Origin: Ensifer sp. IC4062
GTDB lineage: Bacteria > Pseudomonadota > Alphaproteobacteria > Rhizobiales > Rhizobiaceae
Assembly: GCF_020193575.1 (NCBI RefSeq)
Contig: NZ_JADYVD010000035.1
Coordinates: 22,643-86,642 of the forward strand
Direction of reading: 5' to 3'
DNA: 64,000 nucleotides
The translations under genes and the position numbers were made by a program. Positions 35,993-45,139 of this stretch are shown one piece after another. Under the pieces are notes generated by a model. That model worked only from the letters and a program-made list of their open reading frames with translations. It was not told the origin of the DNA and did no database searches. Each line of letters begins with the position of its first letter. Position 1 is the first letter of the stretch.

Positions 35993-36099
35993 CTACAGCG
36001 CCCGCGCGTCTAATCAGACGCGCAAAGAACGCTGTAGCACTTTGAATGACTGCATGTTTTTCATCCTTAAGTCGGCTACGATCAAGGAAACATGCAGTA
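35993..36099 (-). repeat. Dispersed two-hairpin repeat, copy D (reverse orientation)
   Basis: Reads on the minus strand from TACTGCATGTTTCCTTGATC to GACGCGCGGGCGCTGTAG. The left hairpin has several mismatches, the right one (CTACAGCG/CGCTGTAG with CGCGTC/GACGCG inside) is intact. It lies between the 111-residue protein gene and the DUF475 gene, 17 bases after the latter's stop. Confidence 0.88.
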
Positions 36100-36115
36100 G
36101 CGTTGCGCCTCGCTG

Positions 36116-37210
36116 TCAGGCCTCGACGCGAAACCGCGCATCCGGCTCGTCTTCGCTCTCCGCCGCGCGCCGATTGTGACGAATCGACGACCAGAGCGAG
36201 AGACCGATGAGGCCGGCGCCACCGAGACCGGTAATGACCTCGGGAATGTGGATGAGCGTCTGGAAATACATCACCACCGACAGGATCAGGATCGCATAGA
36301 AGGCGCCATGCTCCAGGTAGCGATATTCGTTGAGCGTGCGCCTCTCGACCAGCATGATCGTCATCGAGCGGACATACATGGCGCCGATACCGAGGCCGAT
36401 CGCGATGATGAACAGGTTCTGCGTCAACGCGAAGGCGCCGATGACGCCGTCGAACGAAAAGCTGGCATCGAGCACTTCCAGGTAGAGGAATGCACCGAAC
36501 CCGCCCTTCGCCGCCGCGCTCATCGTTTGTTGCGAAGCATCGAGCAGACCGCCGACGACCTCGACGATGAGGAAGGTGAGCAGACCATAGATGCTGGCAT
36601 AGACGAAGGTGTGCACGTGCTCGGGTTCGAGCAAGGCCGAGAACGCCAGGATGACGCTCAGGACAAAGGCGATCTCGATGCCCTTGATCGTTGCAAAGCG
36701 CGCCATCTTGCGCTCCAGCCAGGCGATCCAGTGCACATCCTTCTCGTGGTCGAAGAAGTAGTTGAGACCGACCATCATCAGGAACGTTCCGCCGAAGGCG
36801 GCGATCGGCAGATGCGCGTCGTGCATGATGCGGGCGTATTCTTCGGGGCGGACCGCCGCAAGGATCACCGCGTCGATCGGCCCGAGATTGGCGGCTATGA
36901 CGACGATCAGCAGCGGAAAGACGATACGCATGCCGAAGACGGCAATGATGATGCCCCAGGTCAGAAACCGATGCTGCCAGACCGGCGTCATGTCCTTGAG
37001 TTTGTTGGCGTTGACGATAGCGTTGTCGAAGGAAAGCGAAATTTCGAGGACAGCGAGCACCGCACAGATGAAGAACACCGTCATTGTGCCGCTGAGGGTA
37101 CCGGTCGACTGCCAGCCGAGCCAGACGCCAAGCAACAGACCGAGGGCCGTCACGATGAAGGCCCACCTGAAATAACCGAGTGCGGTCGTGCGCGAACGGG
37201 GCTGGATCAT
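36116..37210 (-). CDS. DUF475 integral membrane protein (TerC-like)
   Basis: 364 residues with about eight or nine membrane helices. Two helices contain acidic residues in the FDNAIVNANKL and DASFSFDGVIGAFAL contexts, the paired LxFDN/FxxD motifs of the TerC/DUF475 superfamily thought to handle divalent metals or metal export. The ATG at 37210 has GGGAGG eight bases upstream; a frame from 37297 would add residues without family character. It stands alone; the exact function is not known. Confidence 0.9.
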   Translation of the reverse strand: MIQPRSRTTALGYFRWAFIVTALGLLLGVWLGWQSTGTLSGTMTVFFICAVLAVLEISLSFDNAIVNANKLKDMTPVWQHRFLTWGIIIAVFGMRIVFPLLIVVIAANLGPIDAVILAAVRPEEYARIMHDAHLPIAAFGGTFLMMVGLNYFFDHEKDVHWIAWLERKMARFATIKGIEIAFVLSVILAFSALLEPEHVHTFVYASIYGLLTFLIVEVVGGLLDASQQTMSAAAKGGFGAFLYLEVLDASFSFDGVIGAFALTQNLFIIAIGLGIGAMYVRSMTIMLVERRTLNEYRYLEHGAFYAILILSVVMYFQTLIHIPEVITGLGGAGLIGLSLWSSIRHNRRAAESEDEPDARFRVEA

Positions 37211-37640
37211 AGGCGATCCTCCCCGGCACGATATGCCTCGGTGATTGCTAACGAGAGGTTTTCTGAAAGGAAAAAACGCACAGCCGAACAGGCACATGCG
37301 TTGGGCATGAGTTGGGTTTTCATGGTAGCTAATCCGCCGGCTGATTTGCTGGCGGCACCGACATCACGAGAGCGCCGTAAAACTCTCGCCAGAGGGGCCC
37401 GGCACCAAAGTTCATCCCGCGGTTCGATGTCTAAAAGGCGGGATCGCCCTTTACTTAGCAGTACGAAACGCCGCGTCAAGGGTGGACGCACAGCCGGCGC
37501 AGCTTGGCCGTGTGGTAAGGCGTGCGCAGACGCCTCGAGTGCGCGATAATATTCACGGCGTTCCGGCGCTTGAAATGGAACCAAAGCTGGCTCGAACGGG
37601 TTTAAATTCCAGCAATAACAATCCTGTGAGGCAAGCCGCC
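37211..37640. other. Divergent region between DUF475 and DUF982 genes
   Basis: 430 bases. TerC-family genes are often preceded by yybP-ykoY manganese riboswitches, so I looked for that motif on the minus strand. There are hairpins (for example GCCGCC AGCAAATCA GCCGGCGG near 37330-37355), but not the conserved internal loops, so no riboswitch is called. No gene is supported here. Confidence 0.4.
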
Positions 37641-37889
37641 ATGCACAGTTTCTGGTGGGACAAGAGTGTCCGGTTGGAACTCGGTGACGCAGGCAAATAT
37701 CGCGACGTGAAGAGCACGCGCGAGGCCGTCGAGTGCCTGATGCTGCGGTGGCCCCATCAGGACGGGCGCGCCCTTGCCGCCGCAAAACGCGTCTGCCTGC
37801 AGGCGCTCGATGGCAAGGTCAAGACCGAGAAAGCCCGCAGGGCATTTATCAAGGCTGCCGAAGAGGCGCACATCTCCATCCGGAGTTAG
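37641..37889 (+). CDS. DUF982 family protein, copy 1
   Basis: 82 residues matching DUF982: VRLELGDAGKYRDVKSTREA near the start, then ECLMLRWP and a second helix ALAAAKRVCLQALDGKVK with the closing RAFIKAAEEA. DUF982 proteins are small, specific to Rhizobiales and present in many paralogues; function unknown. A paralogue lies 236 bases downstream on the same strand. Confidence 0.85.
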   Translation: MHSFWWDKSVRLELGDAGKYRDVKSTREAVECLMLRWPHQDGRALAAAKRVCLQALDGKVKTEKARRAFIKAAEEAHISIRS

Positions 37890-38125
37890 TACGGCATTAG
37901 CATATCCGGAAGCCTGTCCGCTCCGAGGCGTAAGAGCATTGGCCCAAAGATCGGACCCGATTTTTGGGGAACATGAGCCGCAAGGCGAAAGTCGTTCGAC
38001 GTGCCTCGGCACCGATCCGGTCCGAAGCATCCAACCTATTCCCGGACGCGGGAGCGCGGAAATCCGTTTCGCTCATTCCTTCATCCCGCGCCGATGACCC
38101 CGCTCGGGGACAGGAAAGGCAAGCG

Positions 38126-38416
38126 ATGTACGAAATCCCATGGAGCGTTCCGGTCAGTCTCAGCATGCTGGATGGCAGGTGCCGCAAGGTCATCGGTCCG
38201 CTCGACGCGATGAAGTGTCTGCAGCGGGAATGGCCCGTTCGAGGCGGCGCCTATTACAGCTATGCGATGCGCGCCTGCGAGGCGGCGCTCAAGCGCCAAA
38301 GAAGCCCGAACGAAGCACGCGCGGCCTTCATTTGCGCCTCGCGGGAGGCCTTTCTGACGATCCTCGCAGGTCAGGCGCCGGAGGACCGGAACGATGGATC
38401 CCGGCCCTTGGAATGA
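38126..38416 (+). CDS. DUF982 family protein, copy 2
   Basis: 96 residues, paralogous to the gene at 37641 with the same order of motifs: VPVSLSMLDGRCRKVIGPLD, AMKCLQREWP, ACEAALKRQRSPNEARAAFI. The ATG at 38126 follows AGGAAAGG at normal distance; an upstream in-frame ATG at 37964 would add 54 residues unlike the family. Function unknown. Confidence 0.83.
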   Translation: MYEIPWSVPVSLSMLDGRCRKVIGPLDAMKCLQREWPVRGGAYYSYAMRACEAALKRQRSPNEARAAFICASREAFLTILAGQAPEDRNDGSRPLE

Positions 38417-38518
38417 GTGCGTTACTATCGGCATGCCCGGCGATGCGACGGCGCGGATCTCCTGATCTGAGCTCAGATCGTGTGCGGCTTTACCGTGCTG
38501 CGGCGCAAGAGAGGCCTA

Positions 38519-39298
38519 TCAGGCTGGGTGATGCAGCACGCTGAGACCGCCATCCACCGTGAGGCATGTGGCATTCATGAAGGTGCACTCATCGGAAATC
38601 ATAAACAGGGCGGCGCGGGCAATCTCTTCAGCGGTGGCGATGCGCCCACCCGGATGCAGCTTCATCGTTTCCGCTTCGGCCGCTGCCGGATCGGGGAAGC
38701 TCATCCAGTAGTCGATCACCTTCTGGGTCCGCACGTAGCCCGGAGCCAGAGCATTCACGCGGATTCCTTTCGACGCATATTCGATCCCGAGCGACTTCGT
38801 CATGCCGATGAGTGCGTGCTTGGCAACGGGATAGGGGAAGGTGTGCGGAATGATGGTGAAGGCATGCGTCGAGGCGATGTTGAGGATGACCCCACCGCCC
38901 GCCTCGATCATGCCCGGAAGTGCGGCCTTGCAGCAATTCCAGGTGCCCTTGAGGTTCACGTCGAAGCAGCGCTGCCAGTCCTCCTCGCTCGTGGCCAGAG
39001 GTTCCGCGAAGACGTTGATGCCGGCGTTGTTGACCAGAGCGTTGGGCCGGCCGATGGTTTTCTCCGCTCTGGCAAAGGCCGCAGCGATTGCGGGAGCATC
39101 GGCAATGTCAGCGACCGCCGAGGAGATCATACCGCCCTCGGCTTGAAGTCTTTCTGCTTCCTTTTCCAGAAGCGGCCCATCGCGGTCGATCAGAAAGAGG
39201 CTGGCGCCTTCGCGGTGGAAGACCTCGGCCATGGCAAGACCAATGCCCTGGGCGGCGCCCGTTATGACGATGCGTTTGTCGTCGAGCCGGTTGCCCAT
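38519..39298 (-). CDS. Short-chain dehydrogenase (candidate galactose/arabinose dehydrogenase)
   Basis: Classical SDR, 259 residues. TGAAQGIG at residues 13-20 is the cofactor motif, NNAG lies near 90, and the catalytic Ser and YPVAK (Tyr-x3-Lys) lie near 142-160. PG of VNALAPGYV and the C-terminal LTVDGGLSVLH are standard. It sits downstream of the dgoD gene with a repeat copy in between. In the oxidative galactose (De Ley-Doudoroff) pathway a sugar dehydrogenase supplies the lactone that becomes galactonate; this enzyme is a reasonable candidate, by context only. Confidence 0.9.
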   Translation of the reverse strand: MGNRLDDKRIVITGAAQGIGLAMAEVFHREGASLFLIDRDGPLLEKEAERLQAEGGMISSAVADIADAPAIAAAFARAEKTIGRPNALVNNAGINVFAEPLATSEEDWQRCFDVNLKGTWNCCKAALPGMIEAGGGVILNIASTHAFTIIPHTFPYPVAKHALIGMTKSLGIEYASKGIRVNALAPGYVRTQKVIDYWMSFPDPAAAEAETMKLHPGGRIATAEEIARAALFMISDECTFMNATCLTVDGGLSVLHHPA

Positions 39299-39316
39299 GA
39301 TCTTTCCTCCTCTTTC

Positions 39317-39422
39317 TACTGCATGTGTCCTTAAATCGAATCCGATTTAGGGACAAAATTATGCACTAATTCAAAGTGCTACGGCGTTCTTTGCGCGTCT
39401 GATTAGACGCGCGGCGCTGTAG
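39317..39422 (+). repeat. Dispersed two-hairpin repeat, copy E
   Basis: Begins TACTGCATGTGTCCTTAAAT and ends GACGCGCGGCGCTGTAG. The right arm has CGCGTCTGATTAGACGCG inside the outer CTAC/GTAG pairing. It lies between dgoD and the SDR gene, two genes that run in the same direction, so it is probably transcribed as part of that operon. Confidence 0.9.
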
Positions 39423-39438
39423 ATCCGCCCTTGTCGCG

Positions 39439-40587
39439 TCACCACTCGGCGACGCTGCCATCCTCATGGCGCCAGATCGGATTGCGCCAGCGATGGCCTT
39501 CCCGCGCACGCTCGATGACATAGGCTTCGTCGACCTCGATACCGAGGCCCGGCCCTTGCGGGATCGACACGAAACCATCCTCGTAGCGAAACACCTCCTT
39601 GTTGGAGATGTAATCGAGAATGTCGTTGGCCGCGTTGTAATGGATGCCGAGGCTCTGCTCCTGGATGAAGGCGTTGTAGCTGACCGCATCGACCTGAAGG
39701 CAGGCGGCGAGCGCGATCGGCCCCAGCGGGCAATGCGGCGCGAGCGCCACATCATAGGCTTCCGCCATCGCGGCGATCTTGCGGCACTCGGTGATGCCGC
39801 CGGCATGGGAGAGGTCCGGCTGGATGATGTCGACATAACCGTCGGAAAGGACCGACTTGAAGTCCCAACGGGAATAGAGACGCTCGCCAAGCGCGATCGG
39901 CGTCGAGCAATGGTTGGCTATCTCCTTCAGCGCCTCCCGGTTTTCCGAGAGCACCGGCTCCTCGATGAACATCAGCTTGAACTGCTCGAGTTCCTTGGCG
40001 AGCACCTTGGCCATCGGCCGATGCACGCGGCCATGGAAGTCGACGCCGATGCCGACATGCGGGCCGATGGCGTCGCGGATGGTGCCGATGGTTGAGACGG
40101 CCTTGTCAATCTTCCCGTTGCTGTCCACGATCTGCAGCTCTTCGCAGCCGTTGAGCTTGATCGCCTTGAAGCCGCGGGCGACGACGTCCTTGGCATTGCG
40201 CGCAACGTCGCTCGGCCGGTCGCCGCCGATCCAGGAATAGACCTTGATCCTGTCGCGGCACTGGCCGCCGAGCAGCTGGTGGATCGGCTGACCGAGGGCC
40301 CTACCCTTGATGTCCCAGAGCGCCTGGTCGATGCCGGCAAGAGCGCTCATGTGCAGGGCCCCGCCCCGATAGAAGCCGCCGCGATACATTACGTTCCAGT
40401 GGTCCTCGATCAGGAACGGATCCTTGCCGACAAGGTAGTCTGCAAGTTCGTGCACGGCCGCCTCGACAGTCAGCGCTCGGCCTTCGACCACCGGCTCGCC
40501 CCAGCCGACAATGCCCTCGTCGGTTTCGATCTTGAGAAACAGCCAGCGCGGCGGGACGATATAGGTGGTGAGCTTGGTAATCTTCAT
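39439..40587 (-). CDS. dgoD: D-galactonate dehydratase
   Basis: Enolase-superfamily dehydratase converting D-galactonate to 2-keto-3-deoxy-D-galactonate. 382 residues from the ATG at 40587, the same length as E. coli DgoD and colinear with it from [15 protein letters not shown] to [16 protein letters not shown]. Diagnostic stretches are [50 protein letters not shown] and [14 protein letters not shown], which include the metal-binding Asp/Glu residues and the catalytic His (APHCPLGP). It is the second gene after the GntR regulator. Activity on the related L-arabonate or D-fuconate is possible. Confidence 0.93.
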   Translation of the reverse strand: MKITKLTTYIVPPRWLFLKIETDEGIVGWGEPVVEGRALTVEAAVHELADYLVGKDPFLIEDHWNVMYRGGFYRGGALHMSALAGIDQALWDIKGRALGQPIHQLLGGQCRDRIKVYSWIGGDRPSDVARNAKDVVARGFKAIKLNGCEELQIVDSNGKIDKAVSTIGTIRDAIGPHVGIGVDFHGRVHRPMAKVLAKELEQFKLMFIEEPVLSENREALKEIANHCSTPIALGERLYSRWDFKSVLSDGYVDIIQPDLSHAGGITECRKIAAMAEAYDVALAPHCPLGPIALAACLQVDAVSYNAFIQEQSLGIHYNAANDILDYISNKEVFRYEDGFVSIPQGPGLGIEVDEAYVIERAREGHRWRNPIWRHEDGSVAEW

Positions 40588-40631
40588 GACTGATGTCCAT
40601 TGGGGAGAGCAAACGGGCGGGGTTGCCCGTT

Positions 40632-41408
40632 TCACAGATTATTCAGGAGACCGCCTGCGGGCCGGTGCCGTTTGACGGCCGCCGCGAGGTCGCGTGCCGC
40701 AAGATCCAGCATGCGCATCGAGCACTCGCGCGCCCCCACTTTGTCGCGCATGCGCAGCGCCTCAACGAGTTCGCCATGGATGTCGATCGCCTCGTCCCGG
40801 CGTTCGGCGGCCTCGTTCGAAGCGTGCAGCGAGAATTTGAGCGCGGCCTGGATGATGCCGACGAGTTGCAGAAAGACCTGGTTGTGGCTGGCCTTAAGAA
40901 GGCAGGTGTGAAAGGCGACGTCGGCCTCGGTGAAACCTGCGACGTCGCGCTCGCCATCACGCATATCGCGCCAGGCGCGTTCAAGGTCGGCAATTTCCTG
41001 TACCGTCGCGCGCTCGGCGGCAAATTCCGCCGCCGCCGGCTCAATTGCCCGGCGTGCTTCCAGAATGCAGTTCAGCAGATCGAATTCGAAGATGCGCTCG
41101 CCGATCCATTCCAGTACCTGCGAATCGAGGATGTTCCACTCTTCCTTGTTGCAGACGACCGTACCGACGCGGGAACGGCCGCGCACCATGCCCTTCGATT
41201 CGAGGATCTTCAGCGATTCCCGGATCACTGTGCGACTGACGCCATAGCGCTCGCAGAGATCGTTTTCACGAGGCAGGAAGGTACCGACGGGAAAGATCTC
41301 GGCGCAAATGTCGGAGGCAATGGCCCGCGTAATGTTCTTCTGGACGCGGGGACGGCGCTGCGGCCGTTCCGCCACAATATCCAGGTGCTCCTGCCCTTCC
41401 GCTGCCAT
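40632..41408 (-). CDS. GntR family regulator, FadR/FCD subfamily
   Basis: 258 residues from the ATG at 41408, which has GGGGAAGG eight bases upstream; the frame also opens at 41507, inside the operator region. The winged helix holds [20 protein letters not shown]; the FCD effector domain has the metal-ligand pattern D-x3-H in [10 protein letters not shown] and later His residues. Such regulators commonly bind sugar acids. It lies between dgoD and the divergent transporter, and palindrome 41533-41549 is its likely operator. Confidence 0.93.
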   Translation of the reverse strand: MAAEGQEHLDIVAERPQRRPRVQKNITRAIASDICAEIFPVGTFLPRENDLCERYGVSRTVIRESLKILESKGMVRGRSRVGTVVCNKEEWNILDSQVLEWIGERIFEFDLLNCILEARRAIEPAAAEFAAERATVQEIADLERAWRDMRDGERDVAGFTEADVAFHTCLLKASHNQVFLQLVGIIQAALKFSLHASNEAAERRDEAIDIHGELVEALRMRDKVGARECSMRMLDLAARDLAAAVKRHRPAGGLLNNL

Positions 41409-41506
41409 CGCCTTCCCCACGCTGATCAAGTCGATGCTCCATAGCGCAGATCGCCCAGGCTGGCGACAGCGCGCCGAAGCGCACGCGTTCACTGTCATAT
41501 ATCGCA

Positions 41507-41553
41507 TTCATCATACAAAGGCAATTGACGAATATGATGATTCATCATACACA
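41507..41553 (+). promoter_or_regulatory. GntR operator sitting inside the transporter promoter
   Basis: TATGATGATTCATCATA (41533-41549) is a perfect odd-length palindrome. The 11-mer TTCATCATACA occurs at 41507 and again at 41541, 34 bases apart. TTGACG at 41525-41530 fits a -35 box, with TACACA 17 bases later as a weak -10, so the palindrome fills the spacer and repression by occlusion is likely. The site also lies close to the divergent GntR-dgoD operon. Confidence 0.7.
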
Positions 41554-41593
41554 AATGCCAACTGCAGGAGGCAGTTCACCAGGGAGAGACATC

Positions 41594-42577
41594 ATGCGCT
41601 TCATCAAGGCAGCCATTCTGGCTGGTACCGTCGCCGTATTCGCCGCCACCTCGGCATTCGCCGCCGACGTCAAGATCGGCTTCATCGTCAAACAGCCCGA
41701 GGAGCCGTGGTTCCAGGACGAGTGGAAATTCGCAGACGCCGCCGCCAAGGAAAAAGGCTTCACGCTGGTCAAGATCGGGGCCGAAGACGGCGAGAAGGTC
41801 CAGTCGGCCATCGACAATCTCGGGGCTCAGGGCGCTCAGGGCTTCATCGTCTGCACGCCTGACGTCAAGCTCGGCCCGGGCATCGTCGCAAAGGCTGCGG
41901 CCAACGATCTCAAGCTGATGACCGTCGACGACCGCCTGGTCAACGCCGACGGCAGCCCGATCGAAGACGTTCCGCACATGGGGATCTCGGCCACCAAGAT
42001 CGGCGAAGCCGTCGGCCAGGCGATCGTCGACGAGATCAAGAAGCGCGGCTGGGACATGAAGGACGTCGGCGCGATCCGTGTCTCCTACGACCAGTTGCCG
42101 ACTGCGGTCGACCGCGTCGAAGGCGCCCTTTCCGTTCTCAAGGCCAACGGCTTCCCGGAAGGCAACATCTTCGACGCGCCGCAGGCAAAGACCGATACGG
42201 AGGCCGCCCTCAACGCCTCGACGATCGTGCTCAACAAGAATGCCGGCATCAAGAAATGGGTCGCGGTCGGCCTCAATGACGAAGCGGTGCTCGGCGCCGT
42301 ACGCGCGACCGAGTCCGTCGGCATTGCCGCCGACAGCATGATCGGCGTTGGCATCGGCGGCGCGGAGTCGGCGATCAACGAGTTCAAGAAGCCCGCCGCA
42401 ACCGGCTTCTTCGGCACCGTGATCATCTCGCCGAAGCGCCACGGCTACGAAACCGCGATCAACATGTACGAGTGGATTGCCAACGACAAGGAACCTGAAA
42501 AGCTGATCCTGACCGCCGGCCAGTTGGCGCTCCGCGACAACTACGAAGTGGTCCGCAAGGAACTCGGCATCGAGTAA
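41594..42577 (+). CDS. AraF-like sugar-binding protein (L-arabinose/D-galactose type)
   Basis: Periplasmic type 1 binding protein, 327 residues from the ATG at 41594 (GGGAGAGA upstream). Signal peptide cleaved near residue 24 (TSAFAA-DV). The start of the mature protein, VKIGFIVKQPEEPWFQDEWK, is nearly that of E. coli AraF, which binds L-arabinose, D-galactose and D-fucose; ICTPD and VGLNDEAVLGAVRATE also match. Given DgoD and aldose 1-epimerase next door, D-galactose is a likely ligand, with L-arabinose as the alternative. Confidence 0.93.
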   Translation: MRFIKAAILAGTVAVFAATSAFAADVKIGFIVKQPEEPWFQDEWKFADAAAKEKGFTLVKIGAEDGEKVQSAIDNLGAQGAQGFIVCTPDVKLGPGIVAKAAANDLKLMTVDDRLVNADGSPIEDVPHMGISATKIGEAVGQAIVDEIKKRGWDMKDVGAIRVSYDQLPTAVDRVEGALSVLKANGFPEGNIFDAPQAKTDTEAALNASTIVLNKNAGIKKWVAVGLNDEAVLGAVRATESVGIAADSMIGVGIGGAESAINEFKKPAATGFFGTVIISPKRHGYETAINMYEWIANDKEPEKLILTAGQLALRDNYEVVRKELGIE

Positions 42578-42602
42578 TCGTCCCGGACGAAAGGCATCCA
42601 AA

Positions 42603-42632
42603 CCCGGCGGGCCGCGCTGTAGTACCGCCGGG
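42603..42632 (+). terminator. Hairpin between binding-protein and ATPase genes
   Basis: CCCGGCGG and CCGCCGGG pair (8 bp, 14-base loop) just after the binding-protein gene, with only TATCTCTCTT behind. It may protect the message or weakly attenuate; a full terminator is unlikely because the ATPase gene starts 21 bases later. Confidence 0.5.
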
Positions 42633-42653
42633 TATCTCTCTTCGGAGCAGCGC

Positions 42654-44180
42654 ATGCAAGATTTCCTCGAATTCCGGTCGATTTCCAAGGGTTACCCCGG
42701 CGTCCAGGCGCTGTCAGATGTCTCCTTTGCCGTCCGCAAGGGCGCGGTTCACGGGCTCATGGGCGAGAACGGCGCCGGCAAGTCGACGCTGATCCGCGTC
42801 CTGTCCGGCGACCAATCCGCGGACCAGGGGGAGATCCGCATCGACGGAGAGGTACAGCACTACCGCTCCGTGCGTGACGCCTTCCATGCCGGCGTCATCG
42901 TTATTCACCAGGAGTTGCAGCTCGTTCCGGAGCTGACGGTCGCCGAAAACCTTTGGCTCGGCCATTTCCCCGGCAAGGGTGGCGTGATCGATCAGCGGAA
43001 ACTCATCGGCGTCGTCTCCCAAAAGCTGGCCGAAATCGGCATCGATGTCGACCCAACCGCCAAGGTCGCGTCGCTCTCGATCGGCGAGCGCCAGATGGTC
43101 GAGATCGCCAAGGCGGTGATGCTCGACGCGCGCGTGATCGCTCTCGACGAGCCGACCTCTTCGCTCTCGTCGCGCGAGAGCGAAATCCTCTTTGCCCTCA
43201 TCGATCGCCTGCGCGCGAATGGCACCGTCATCCTCTATGTCTCGCATCGCCTCGACGAGATCTTCCGGCTTTGCGACAGCCTCACGGTGCTGCGCGACGG
43301 CAAGCTCGCCGCACACCATCCTGACATTTCCGAGGTGACCCGCGACCAGATCATTTCTGAGATGGTCGGGCGCGAAATCGCAAACATCTGGGGCTGGCGG
43401 GGACGCAGCTTCGGCGCCGAACGGCTGCGGGTCGAAAGCATTGCGGGACCGAAGCTGAAGTTTCCATTGAGCTTCTCGGTCAGGCGCGGCGAGATCGTCG
43501 GCTTCTTCGGCCTGATCGGCGCCGGCCGCAGCGAGATGGCGCGCCTCGTCTATGGGGCCGACGCGCGCAGCCAGGGCAGCGTGTCGGTCGACGGCGCGGC
43601 CGTGCCGGCAGATAGCCCGCCGAAGTCGATCCGCGCCGGCATCGTCCTCTGCCCGGAGGACCGCAAGTTCGATGGCATCGTTCAAGGCCGCTCGATCGAG
43701 GAAAACATGACGATCTCCTCGCGCCGCCACTTTTCTCCCTTCGGCATCATCAATCCGAAGAAGGAAAGCGAGCTCGCCGACAAGTTCATCGCCAAGCTTC
43801 GCGTGCGAACGCCGTCCCGCCGTCAGGACATCGTCAACCTCTCGGGGGGCAACCAGCAGAAGGTTATTCTCGGTCGCTGGCTGTCCGAGGAAGGCATCAA
43901 GGTTCTCATCATCGACGAGCCGACGCGCGGCATCGACGTCGGCGCGAAATCCGAGATCTACGAAATCCTCTACGGGCTTGCCGAACAGGGTATGGCGATC
44001 GTCGTCGTCTCCAGCGAGCTGCCGGAGGTGATGGGCATCGCGGATCGCATCATCGTGATGTGCGAGGGTCGGTTGGCGGCCGACATGCCGCGCGCGGATT
44101 TCGATGAGCGGCGGATCCTCGCGGCGGCCCTCCCCGACATCAAGAACGGCAAAGATCTTCCCCTCACACAGGTACGGTGA
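42654..44180 (+). CDS. AraG-like sugar ABC transporter ATP-binding protein
   Basis: Tandem ATPase of the CUT2 family, 508 residues. First half: Walker A MGENGAGKST, signature LSIGERQMVEIAKA, Walker B IALDEPTSSLS. Second half: FFGLIGAGRSEM in place of Walker A, LCPEDRKFDGIV, NLSGGNQQKVILGRW and LIIDEPTRGID. The insertion INPKKES corresponds to the AraG-specific region of E. coli. It overlaps the permease gene by four bases. Confidence 0.94.
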   Translation: MQDFLEFRSISKGYPGVQALSDVSFAVRKGAVHGLMGENGAGKSTLIRVLSGDQSADQGEIRIDGEVQHYRSVRDAFHAGVIVIHQELQLVPELTVAENLWLGHFPGKGGVIDQRKLIGVVSQKLAEIGIDVDPTAKVASLSIGERQMVEIAKAVMLDARVIALDEPTSSLSSRESEILFALIDRLRANGTVILYVSHRLDEIFRLCDSLTVLRDGKLAAHHPDISEVTRDQIISEMVGREIANIWGWRGRSFGAERLRVESIAGPKLKFPLSFSVRRGEIVGFFGLIGAGRSEMARLVYGADARSQGSVSVDGAAVPADSPPKSIRAGIVLCPEDRKFDGIVQGRSIEENMTISSRRHFSPFGIINPKKESELADKFIAKLRVRTPSRRQDIVNLSGGNQQKVILGRWLSEEGIKVLIIDEPTRGIDVGAKSEIYEILYGLAEQGMAIVVVSSELPEVMGIADRIIVMCEGRLAADMPRADFDERRILAAALPDIKNGKDLPLTQVR

Positions 44181-45133
44181 CGATGACCCATCTGAAAAAA
44201 ATCCTTCTCGGCGAACAGGGCCTAGTCGTCATCTTCGCGGTTGCCTTCGTCATCGTGTCGTTGACGGTTCCGAATTTTCTCAGCGAACGCAATATGCTCG
44301 GCCTGCTGCAGTCTGTCGTGACGATCGGCATCATTGCCTGCACGATGATGTTTTGCCTCGCTTCGCGCGATTTCGACCTTTCTGTCGGCTCGACGGTGGC
44401 GTTTTCCGGCATGGTCGCGGTTATGGCCTCGAACGCCTCGGGCTCGATCCTGCTCGGGTTGCTGGCCGCCGTCCTTTGCGGTGCCGTCGTCGGCACGATC
44501 AACGGCGTCGTCATCGCCCGCTTCCGCATCAATGCGCTGATCACCACGCTCGCCACCATGCAGATCGTCCGCGGCTTCGCGCTGATCGCCTCGGACGGCC
44601 GGGCCGTCGGCATTAACGATCCGGGCTTCTATCAGCTCGCACTATCGCGCTTCCTCGGCGTCCCGACGCCGATCTGGGTGATGGGCTTGTTCTTCATTGT
44701 CTTCGGGTTTGTGCTGAACCGGACCGTCTTCGGCAAGAACACGCTGGCGATTGGCGGCAACCCGGAAGCCTCGCGCCTCGCGGGCGTCGACGTCGCCCGC
44801 ATGCGCATCTGGATCTTCGCGCTGCAAGGTATCGTGTGCGCCGTTGCAGGCGTGCTGCTCGCCTCGCGCATCACCTCCGGCCAGCCCAATGCCGCAACGG
44901 GTCTGGAACTTTCGGTCATCTCCGCCTGCGTGCTCGGGGGCGTGTCGCTGGCTGGCGGCCGCGCGGCGATGACCGGCGTCATCGTCGGCGTCCTGATCAT
45001 GGGTATCGCCGAGAACGCCATGAACCTGCTCAACATCCAGGCCTTCTATCAGTACGTGGTGCGGGGCCTGATCCTGCTGCTGGCGGTGCTGCTCGACAAT
45101 CTGCGCTCGGTCGCGGGCCGACAGCGCGTCTGA
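44177..45133 (+). CDS. AraH-like sugar ABC transporter permease
   Basis: Integral membrane permease, 318 residues, BPD_transp_2 type. Typical segments are FCLASRDFDLSVGSTVAFSG and ISACVLGGVSLAGGRAAMTG near the last helices. Overlaps the ATPase gene and is followed after six bases by the aldose 1-epimerase gene, so all four genes are one operon. Confidence 0.95.
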   Translation: MTMTHLKKILLGEQGLVVIFAVAFVIVSLTVPNFLSERNMLGLLQSVVTIGIIACTMMFCLASRDFDLSVGSTVAFSGMVAVMASNASGSILLGLLAAVLCGAVVGTINGVVIARFRINALITTLATMQIVRGFALIASDGRAVGINDPGFYQLALSRFLGVPTPIWVMGLFFIVFGFVLNRTVFGKNTLAIGGNPEASRLAGVDVARMRIWIFALQGIVCAVAGVLLASRITSGQPNAATGLELSVISACVLGGVSLAGGRAAMTGVIVGVLIMGIAENAMNLLNIQAFYQYVVRGLILLLAVLLDNLRSVAGRQRV

Positions 45134-45139
45134 ACGGCA

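Noticed and set aside
37211..37640. Possible yybP-ykoY manganese riboswitch before the DUF475 (TerC-like) gene
   Set aside because: Hairpins exist, but the conserved internal-loop sequences are not recognisable.
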